This document shows, piece by piece, positions 1 through 5,726 of a stretch of 13,948 nucleotides of DNA. A program made the translations under genes and the position numbers. Every line of letters starts with the position of its first letter. Within the stretch, counting starts at the first letter, position 1. Source of the DNA: Bordetella parapertussis (GTDB lineage Bacteria; Pseudomonadota; Gammaproteobacteria; Burkholderiales; Burkholderiaceae_D). A model generated the notes under the pieces. The model had not been told where the DNA came from. It saw only the letters and a program-made list of their open reading frames with translations, and did no database searches. The DNA lies in the NCBI GenBank assembly GCA_945883145.1, contig CAMCXB010000059.1, positions 1 through 13,948 of the forward strand, in the 5' to 3' direction.

Positions 1-474
1 GGTCAAGGACGTACGGTGGATTTTAAAAATACCGTCATCGTCATGACATCGAATTTAGGTTCACATAAAATTCAATCTATGGAAGATAGTGATCCTGGTT
101 TAGTGAAATTATCGGTACTCGCTGAAGTACGTAGTCATTTCCGACCAGAGTTTGTTAACCGTATTGATGAGTTAGTTGTTTTCCATTCGTTAGATGACAA
201 AGACATAGGCGCGATCGCTCGTATACAACTGCAAGTGTTAGAAGATCGGTTAGGTAAGATGGATATAGGCCTCATGATTACCGATGCCGCATTGAAGAAA
301 ATTGCCGATGCTGGATTTGATCCTGTTTATGGAGCACGGCCATTGAAGCGTGCAATACAACAGCAAATTGAAAATCCATTATCGAAAGCGATTTTACAAG
401 GGGATTATGGTCCCAAAGATGTTATTGCGATTGATGTCAATGGTTCCGAGCTCAGCTTTAAGAAATTTATTTGA
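1..474 (+). CDS. clpB: ATP-dependent disaggregase ClpB, C-terminal part (5' end outside window)
   Basis: This is the last 157 codons of a AAA+ Hsp100 protein, open from base 1 in frame 1 and ending at TGA 472-474. ClpB works with DnaK/DnaJ/GrpE in the cytoplasm to pull proteins out of aggregates. The fragment begins just after the Walker B region of the second nucleotide-binding domain (GQGRTVDF), continues through the sensor-1 stretch (VIVMTSNLGS), the arginine-finger region (RPEFVNRIDELVVF) and the sensor-2 motif (GARPLKRAIQQQIENPL), and ends in the small alpha/beta subdomain. The DELVVF wording after the arginine finger and the absence of a ClpA- or ClpC-like tail favour ClpB. The full protein is usually near 860 residues, so about four fifths lies upstream. 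A strong terminator follows directly, making clpB the last gene of its transcript. Confidence 0.93.
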   Translation, partial: GQGRTVDFKNTVIVMTSNLGSHKIQSMEDSDPGLVKLSVLAEVRSHFRPEFVNRIDELVVFHSLDDKDIGAIARIQLQVLEDRLGKMDIGLMITDAALKKIADAGFDPVYGARPLKRAIQQQIENPLSKAILQGDYGPKDVIAIDVNGSELSFKKFI

Positions 475-500
475 ACCTATTTGTAAGAATGTAGTAAATA

Positions 501-537
501 AAAACTGTCTGCATATTTAATTGCAGGCAGTTTTTTT
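501..537 (+). terminator. Intrinsic terminator after clpB
   Basis: A 13-bp stem (501-513 pairing with 522-534, one G-T wobble) encloses an 8-nt AT-rich loop and ends in a run of seven T. The run of four A on the 5' arm pairs with the T tract, so a weaker structure may also work on the opposite strand. It lies 26 bp after the clpB stop and separates clpB from rraA. Confidence 0.88.
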
Positions 538-591
538 ATGAGCTTGAGTTTTCGGTAAAATATTTGTGCATGATTAAGCGAAGGAGCCGAT

Positions 592-1092
592 TTGAAATTC
601 AGCACTTGTGATTTATGTGATGCACATGAAGATAAATTACGCGATGGCAGTCTTGCTGTTCTTCCTCCATTCTTTCATCACTATGGCAAGCGGGTGATTT
701 TTTCGGGGCAGGCTGCAACGCTTAAAGTTTTCGAAGACAACGTGTTGGTGCGTAAGGCTTTAGAAACGCCAGGCAAGGGGCGTGTATTAGTTATTGATGG
801 AGGTGGCAGTCTGCGTTGCGCACTAGTGGGCGGCAATCTCGCTGTGCTGGCAGAAAAAAATGGTTGGGCGGGCATTATTGTGCATGGCTGTGTTCGCGAT
901 ACAGAAGAAATCAACGCATGTGAGATCGGCGTTCGTGCTTTAGCAGCCCATCCTCAACGCAGCATACGCAAAGGCATGGGCGATGCAGACATAAAAGTGA
1001 GTATTTCTGGCGTGTCAATTCGTCCCGGAGATTGGATTTATGCCGATGCAGATGGCGTCTTGGTTTCACAGCAAGTATTGCCTATTTCCTAA
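592..1092 (+). CDS. rraA: RraA-family protein (RNase E activity regulator / HMG-aldolase-like)
   Basis: A 166-residue protein of the RraA / 4-hydroxy-4-methyl-2-oxoglutarate aldolase family. In E. coli RraA binds RNase E and damps mRNA decay; related proteins are metal-dependent pyruvate aldolases or oxaloacetate decarboxylases. The start is TTG 592, five bases after an AAGGAG Shine-Dalgarno at 581-586, and gives the usual N-terminus MKFSTCDLCDAHED. Family landmarks are FEDN (47-50), VLVIDGGGSLRCALVGGNLA (65-84) and HGCVRD (98-103). Arg102-Asp103 matches the catalytic RD of the aldolases, whereas E. coli RraA has RQ there; the upstream Asp of the aldolase D-X20-R-D pattern is Gly81. Regulator and enzyme are therefore both open. 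A TAAAAT at 556-561 may be its -10 box. It lies alone between the clpB terminator and the aceA control region. Confidence 0.88.
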   Translation: MKFSTCDLCDAHEDKLRDGSLAVLPPFFHHYGKRVIFSGQAATLKVFEDNVLVRKALETPGKGRVLVIDGGGSLRCALVGGNLAVLAEKNGWAGIIVHGCVRDTEEINACEIGVRALAAHPQRSIRKGMGDADIKVSISGVSIRPGDWIYADADGVLVSQQVLPIS

Positions 1093-1163
1093 CCGCAGAG
1101 CAGCACTAAAATTTTCATTTAAAGAAATTTCATTTCGTATCGCGAAATAGACCTCATAACATA

Positions 1164-1192
1164 TTGATTTAAAATAATAAAATTTATCTTAT
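1164..1192 (+). promoter_or_regulatory. Candidate sigma-70 promoter of aceA
   Basis: TTGATT at 1164-1169 and TCTTAT at 1187-1192 are separated by 17 bp in a very AT-rich stretch. A shifted -10 (TTATAT, 1189-1194) is also possible. Transcription would begin near 1199, inside the palindrome at 1195-1208, leaving a leader of about 95 nt before aceA. This is a prediction from pattern only. Confidence 0.35.
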
Positions 1193-1194
1193 AT

Positions 1195-1208
1195 GTCTTA
1201 TATAAGAC
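1195..1208. promoter_or_regulatory. Perfect 14-bp palindrome, candidate operator of aceA
   Basis: The sequence GTCTTATATAAGAC is a perfect inverted repeat placed where the aceA transcript should start, so a bound dimeric repressor would block initiation. A further half-site-like GTCTAAG lies at 1230-1236, and AGACCTT (1205-1211) can pair with AAGGTCT (1227-1233). Carbon-source control of the glyoxylate shunt is common, which makes an operator plausible, but the regulator is not identified in this window. Confidence 0.45.
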
Positions 1209-1293
1209 CTTGTTGCCTCGCGAAAAAAGGTCTAAGATTTCTCCATCAGTTTTATCGTTTGAACACATCGTTTAACCCCTAGGAGAGATCACT

Positions 1294-2589
1294 ATGTCAA
1301 TTCGCGAACAACAAATTCAAGCTCTAACGAAGGACTGGGCAGAGAACCCACGTTGGAAAAATGTAAAACGTAATTACTCAGCAGAAGAAGTAGTGCGTTT
1401 ACGTGGTTCAGTGCAAATCGATCACACATTGGCTAAGCGTGGCTCAGAAAAACTCTGGAATTTACTGCATACCGAGCCATTCGTTAACGCACTCGGCGCG
1501 TTGACTGGTAATCAAGCTATGCAACAAGTTAAAGCAGGTCTGAAAGCAATTTACCTCTCAGGCTGGCAAGTTGCAGGCGATGCAAACTTAGCAGGTGAAA
1601 TGTATCCTGACCAATCTCTGTACCCAGCAAATTCGGTGCCGATGGTTGTAAAGCGTATCAACAACACCTTCCAACGTGCAGACCAAATTCAATGGTCTGA
1701 AGGTAAAAACGACATCGACTTCTTCGCTCCTATCGTAGCCGATGCTGAAGCAGGTTTTGGTGGTGTATTGAACGCATTTGAACTCATGAAGTCCATGATC
1801 GAAGCAGGCGCAGCAGGTGTGCACTTTGAAGATCAATTAGCTTCAGTAAAAAAATGTGGTCACATGGGTGGTAAAGTTTTAGTACCTAGCCGTGAAGCTG
1901 TTGAGAAGTTGAATGCAGCACGTTTAGCTGCTGATGTATCCGGCACCCCAACTATCTTAGTAGCACGTACTGACGCAGAAGCAGCTGATTTGCTGACCTC
2001 AGATGTGGATGATAACGACAAGCCATTCTTGACTGGCGAACGTACACCAGAAGGCTTCTTCCGTACCAAGCCAGGTATTGAACAAGCTATCTCACGTGGT
2101 TTAGCTTACGCTCCTTATGCTGATTTAGTATGGTGTGAAACTGGCAAACCAGATCTCGCCTTTGCTAAGAAATTTGCTGAAGCTATTCACGCTAAATTCC
2201 CAGGCAAAATGTTGTCCTACAACTGCTCACCTTCATTCAACTGGAAAAAGAATCTGGACGATGCCACCATCGCTAAATTCCAAAAAGAATTGGGCGCAAT
2301 GGGTTATAAATTCCAATTCATCACCTTGGCTGGTTTCCATGCATTGAACTACTCTATGTTTAATTTGGCACATGGTTATGCACGTAACCAGATGTCTGCC
2401 TTCGTTGAATTGCAAGAAGCTGAATTCGCAGCAGCAGAAAAAGGCTTTACCGCAGTTAAACACCAACGTGAAGTTGGCACTGGTTATTTCGATGCAGTGA
2501 CCCAAGCTATTCAGCAAGGTCAGTCATCTACCACTGCATTGCATGGCTCAACTGAAGATGAACAATTCTTCGACAAGAAAGTCGCCTAA
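1294..2589 (+). CDS. aceA: Isocitrate lyase
   Basis: A 431-residue class I isocitrate lyase, which cleaves isocitrate to glyoxylate and succinate in the first step of the glyoxylate shunt, needed for growth on acetate and fatty acids. The catalytic signature KKCGH is at 186-190 with Cys188 as the active-site residue. Other landmarks are SGWQVAGD (89-96), ADAEAGFGG (149-157), VHFEDQ (176-181), YNCSPSFNW (309-317) and the TLAGFHALNY stretch (344-353). Length fits the short bacterial form (about 430). The ATG start at 1294 follows AGGAGAG (1281-1287) at six bases, the strongest ribosome-binding site in the window, consistent with high expression. It is monocistronic, with its own control region and a terminator. 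Malate synthase (aceB/glcB) is not in this window. Confidence 0.97.
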   Translation: MSIREQQIQALTKDWAENPRWKNVKRNYSAEEVVRLRGSVQIDHTLAKRGSEKLWNLLHTEPFVNALGALTGNQAMQQVKAGLKAIYLSGWQVAGDANLAGEMYPDQSLYPANSVPMVVKRINNTFQRADQIQWSEGKNDIDFFAPIVADAEAGFGGVLNAFELMKSMIEAGAAGVHFEDQLASVKKCGHMGGKVLVPSREAVEKLNAARLAADVSGTPTILVARTDAEAADLLTSDVDDNDKPFLTGERTPEGFFRTKPGIEQAISRGLAYAPYADLVWCETGKPDLAFAKKFAEAIHAKFPGKMLSYNCSPSFNWKKNLDDATIAKFQKELGAMGYKFQFITLAGFHALNYSMFNLAHGYARNQMSAFVELQEAEFAAAEKGFTAVKHQREVGTGYFDAVTQAIQQGQSSTTALHGSTEDEQFFDKKVA

Positions 2590-2646
2590 GCAATCAAGGT
2601 AAGCGCAACAAGAAGAGGGATGGAGGAGACATCAATCCCGCAGCAC

Positions 2647-2682
2647 AAAAAACCGCATCTCACGAGGATGCGGTTTTTTTTT
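2647..2682 (+). terminator. Intrinsic terminator after aceA
   Basis: CCGCATC (2653-2659) pairs with GATGCGG (2667-2673) around a 7-nt loop, extended by an A6/T6 pairing and ending in nine T. With a run of six A on the 5' side it could also act in reverse, but no minus-strand gene ends here. It lies 57 bp after the aceA stop. Confidence 0.9.
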
Positions 2683-2773
2683 GATGCATCTCTTTCATGG
2701 TGATGTTTGCACGCTTGTGTACAATCTCATTTCTTAGTCTTTACCTCTCACATCAACAAGGCATTCCCACTTT

Positions 2774-3709
2774 ATGTTTAGTTATCGTCACGCCTTTCAC
2801 GCAGGGAATCACGCTGATGTGCTCAAGCACATGGTGCTATTGCAGCTATTAGAGTATTTAAATCAAAAAGACACGCCTTACATGGTGATAGATACCCATG
2901 CAGGAGCCGGAATGTATTTGCTGGATAGTGAATATGCCATGCGCAGCGGCGAAGCTGAATCCGGTATAGCCATGCTATGGGATAAAAAAGATTTACCTGC
3001 ACCGCTAGCGCAATACGTAGGCATGGTCAAAGCCATGAACCCCAGTGGCAAAATGCGCTTTTATCCGGGTTCACCTTTTTGCGCTGAAAAAATCATGCGT
3101 GAAGAAGATAGATTGCGCCTCTTTGAAATGCATTCCACAGAAATTTTAGTATTAGATGAGAATATTCGTAAGTTGCAAGCACATCAAGCGGCGCAGGGGC
3201 AGCGACCTGCTCGAGGTAAACGCATTCTGATTCAGCGTGCAGATGGCTTTGCGGGTCTGAAAGCCTTGTTACCACCGCCTTCACGTCGTGGATTAATTTT
3301 AATTGATCCTTCCTATGAAGATAAAGATGATTACCGTAAAGTCAAAGTCGCTATTGAAGATGCTATGCAGCGATTTGCAACAGGGACGTATGCGATTTGG
3401 TATCCCGTTCTAGGAAGGTTAGATTCACAACAACTACCCGAACGATTAAAACGCGTTAGCAATGGCAATTGGTTGAATGTGACTTTAACAGTGGGCAGTC
3501 CAACAGAAGAAGGCATGGGACTACGTAGTAGTGGCATGCTAATCATTAATCCACCTTGGACACTACAAGCGACCTTGAAAGACACCATGCCTTATTTGGT
3601 GGATGCCTTGGGCGTGGATGATGCAGCGACCTTTAATATTCAGGTGAGCGGAACAGAAACAGCAAAACCCACAAAAGAGCGAACCCGAAAGAGCGCACAC
3701 GATGAGTAA
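2774..3709 (+). CDS. rlmJ: 23S rRNA (adenine-2030-N6)-methyltransferase RlmJ
   Basis: A 311-residue SAM-dependent methyltransferase of the RlmJ (YhiR) family, which methylates A2030 of 23S rRNA on unassembled rRNA. The N-terminus (FSYRHAFHAGNHADVLKH, residues 2-19) is the family hallmark. The SAM-binding motif I is VIDTHAGAG (38-46); FYPGSP is at 96-101 and RADGFA at 155-160. The catalytic motif IV reads DPSYED (178-183) where E. coli has DPPYE. The protein is about 30 residues longer than the E. coli enzyme (280) because of a charged, basic C-terminal tail. The ATG at 2774 has only a distant AAGG upstream, so translation may be modest; a TACAAT at 2720-2725 could be the -10 box. Its last 8 bp overlap greB, implying co-transcription and translational coupling. 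Confidence 0.94.
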   Translation: MFSYRHAFHAGNHADVLKHMVLLQLLEYLNQKDTPYMVIDTHAGAGMYLLDSEYAMRSGEAESGIAMLWDKKDLPAPLAQYVGMVKAMNPSGKMRFYPGSPFCAEKIMREEDRLRLFEMHSTEILVLDENIRKLQAHQAAQGQRPARGKRILIQRADGFAGLKALLPPPSRRGLILIDPSYEDKDDYRKVKVAIEDAMQRFATGTYAIWYPVLGRLDSQQLPERLKRVSNGNWLNVTLTVGSPTEEGMGLRSSGMLIINPPWTLQATLKDTMPYLVDALGVDDAATFNIQVSGTETAKPTKERTRKSAHDE

Positions 3710-4259
3710 AGCCTTTGTCAAAGAATCTTCCGATGATGAAGATGATGATGGCGCCGGTTTACCACCCATACCCGCAGGCGCAAAAAACTATATACGGCCA
3801 CAAGGCTATCAGCTCATACGTGAAGAGTTATTGCAGTTGATTGATGTTGATCGTCCAGAAGTCGTTAAAGTCGTGCATTGGGCTGCTTCGAATGGTGACC
3901 GTTCAGAAAATGGTGACTACATTTATGGCAAACGGCGTTTACGCGAAATCGACAGACGCATACGCTTTCTCACCAAACGCATGGACTTAGCTGAAGTGGT
4001 GGATCCTAGTTTGCATCATGGCAGTGATCAAATTTTTTTCGGCGCCACAGTCACTTATCGCAATAATGCAGGGAAAGAGCTCACTGTGACCATCGTAGGA
4101 ATTGATGAACTCGATCCTTTACATGGACAAATCAGTTGGGTATCGCCAGTCGCGCGCGCACTCACTAAAGCTCATGAGGGTGATGTAGTTAGTCTAATGA
4201 CCCCTTCGGGGATAGACGAATTGGAAATAGTAAGCGTGAGTTACCCAGCTCCAGCATGA
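3702..4259 (+). CDS. greB: Transcript cleavage factor GreB
   Basis: A 185-residue Gre factor that enters the RNA polymerase secondary channel and stimulates cleavage of backtracked RNA. The N-terminal coiled coil (about 32-105) carries the acidic tip DRSENGDY with Asp66 and Glu69, the residues that position the catalytic metal. The following YGKRRLREIDRRIRFLTKRM is GreB-like rather than GreA-like. The C-terminal FKBP-like domain runs from about 112 to the end (FFGATVTYRN, SPVARAL). Compared with the 158-residue E. coli protein there is an N-terminal extension of about 27 residues with an acidic cluster (ESSDDEDDDG, 8-17). No alternative start codon lies between ATG 3702 and the first conserved helix, so the extension is real. 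The start overlaps the end of rlmJ by 8 bp. Confidence 0.93.
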   Translation: MSKAFVKESSDDEDDDGAGLPPIPAGAKNYIRPQGYQLIREELLQLIDVDRPEVVKVVHWAASNGDRSENGDYIYGKRRLREIDRRIRFLTKRMDLAEVVDPSLHHGSDQIFFGATVTYRNNAGKELTVTIVGIDELDPLHGQISWVSPVARALTKAHEGDVVSLMTPSGIDELEIVSVSYPAPA

Positions 4260-4317
4260 CGTAAAATAGCTATTGCAAGCCCGTTAATTCATTTTTTTAC
4301 TTAGATCGATCATTCGC

Positions 4318-5718
4318 ATGCCTATTGATTATTCAACCTTAAATCATCCCTTGCGTGTGCCGTTAGCGGCCGAGATTCATTCACGTCCACCAATTAAGCT
4401 AGAAGCACCTGAGCGCATTACGCATCTTGCTCTCTATGGTGGCGTCGATATGCAAGGTACAGGCGATAACGTAGCCATGCAACAGCGCTTGCTCGCCATG
4501 TTATGCACGTATTTTGGGGTGACATCGCCCAGTGGCGCTGCAAAATATTTCTTTCATGATTTCGGTCGCTTCCGTCTCAAATGGGAATGCCATACTGAAT
4601 TTGCAACCTACACCTTCGTTGCGAGTGCTAGTACTAGTACAAGTGCAAGAACGGAGGATACAAATGAAGCCTATTTTTCTCATATGCCATTAGCCGATGT
4701 GCCAGAAGAATGGCTGCTGAGCTTGCAAGGCAAAGTGATCTCCGCCAATCACGTGATTTTAGAACGCGCTACTGAGACCGCATTGGAGAGTATCCCTAAA
4801 ATGCGAGCACTGTTTGAAGGGAATGCCGTGGTGGCGTGTGAAGCTTCGCATGCAGCCCAAGTGTGGACAGATTTTCAAATTCATCCCGATGGCTTTGGCC
4901 GCTTTGTCGTGCGTGATGCAGGGCTGTATGGCATGCAAGCTGGTCGTTTAGTGCAACGCTTATTAGAGATTGAAACCTATCGCATCATGGCCTTAATGGG
5001 CTTGCCACATGCACAGCGCTCAAATCCTACATTGAACATCATTGAGAGTGAGTTAACCCGTTTGACAACTGCCATGGTGGATATGGAGCCAACAGAATCC
5101 GTCATCAACAGTGATACAAGTGGTACGGGAGTCCATGATGTCGATAAACAGCAGTCTCTCTTAGATAACATTACGGAATTAGCAGCGCGCCTTGAACGTA
5201 TTGCAGTTGATAACAACTATCGCTTTTCTGCTTCACAAGCCTATTTCCGTTTAGTTCACGCTCGCATCGAAGAGTTACGTGAACGTCGTGTCGAAGGTGT
5301 GCCGACGATTTTAGAATTCATGGATAGGCGCTTAACACCGGCTATGAATACTTGCGCTGCTGTTGCGCGTCGTCAGGAATTATTAGCAGAACGGATTGCG
5401 AATACCAACTCACTCTTGCGTACGCGGGTAGGTATTGTGCAAGAAAAGCAAAATAGCAAAATCCTTGAAGCAATGAATGCGCGTGGTGCACAACAACTCA
5501 AATTGCAGCAAGCAGTGGAAGGCATTTCTGTAGTCGCAATTTCTTATTACATCATTGGTTTGCTGAGTTATTTAGCCAAGGCAGCTAAATCTGCAGGCTT
5601 AGATTTTGACACTGATCTTATTCTAGGACTTGCTATCCCTGTGATAGCAATATTGGCAGGTTTAGGATTACGTCGTATACACAAGAGTGTAAAACGCGAT
5701 AAACGCTTTACCGATTGA
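4318..5718 (+). CDS. DUF3422 family membrane-anchored protein
   Basis: A 466-residue protein recognised as DUF3422, a proteobacterial family of unknown function. The N-terminus has the family pattern LNHPLRVPLAAEIHSRPP (8-25). A mainly soluble region of about 400 residues follows, with a Ser/Thr-rich patch near 102-115 (encoded by overlapping 10-bp palindromes at 4628-4640) and long charged helices from about 270 to 400 likely to form a coiled coil (RIEELRERR, LLRTRVGIVQEKQN). Two hydrophobic segments (about 402-420 and 433-451) are predicted membrane helices, followed by a basic tail. No signal peptide is seen, so the large domain is probably cytoplasmic. The ATG at 4318 has no clear Shine-Dalgarno. 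A weak TTGCAA (4273-4278) with TTACTT (4297-4302) could be a promoter, giving a very short leader. It may otherwise be read through from greB, 58 bp upstream. Confidence 0.85.
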   Translation: MPIDYSTLNHPLRVPLAAEIHSRPPIKLEAPERITHLALYGGVDMQGTGDNVAMQQRLLAMLCTYFGVTSPSGAAKYFFHDFGRFRLKWECHTEFATYTFVASASTSTSARTEDTNEAYFSHMPLADVPEEWLLSLQGKVISANHVILERATETALESIPKMRALFEGNAVVACEASHAAQVWTDFQIHPDGFGRFVVRDAGLYGMQAGRLVQRLLEIETYRIMALMGLPHAQRSNPTLNIIESELTRLTTAMVDMEPTESVINSDTSGTGVHDVDKQQSLLDNITELAARLERIAVDNNYRFSASQAYFRLVHARIEELRERRVEGVPTILEFMDRRLTPAMNTCAAVARRQELLAERIANTNSLLRTRVGIVQEKQNSKILEAMNARGAQQLKLQQAVEGISVVAISYYIIGLLSYLAKAAKSAGLDFDTDLILGLAIPVIAILAGLGLRRIHKSVKRDKRFTD

Positions 5719-5726
5719 AATAATCG

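Noticed and set aside
681..914. Minus-strand open frames inside rraA, aceA and other genes, such as 681-914, 1860-2069 and 2233-2517
   Set aside because: All lie within confident plus-strand genes, resemble no known family, and look like shadows of coding sequence.
1132..1148. 6-bp inverted repeat (ATTTCG/CGAAAT) downstream of rraA
   Set aside because: Short, AT-rich stem with no T tract; not enough to call a terminator or an operator.
2621..2704. Small ORF (MEETSIPQHKKP...) between aceA and rlmJ after a purine-rich stretch
   Set aside because: It runs through the aceA terminator stem and T tract, whose codons give Phe-Phe-Phe, and its ATG sits inside the purine run rather than at a proper distance from it.
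4284..4293. TTAATTCATT before the DUF3422 gene and again at 12481-12490 before rdgB
   Set aside because: A 10-bp AT-rich match in two AT-rich leaders is expected by chance and has no supporting symmetry or context.
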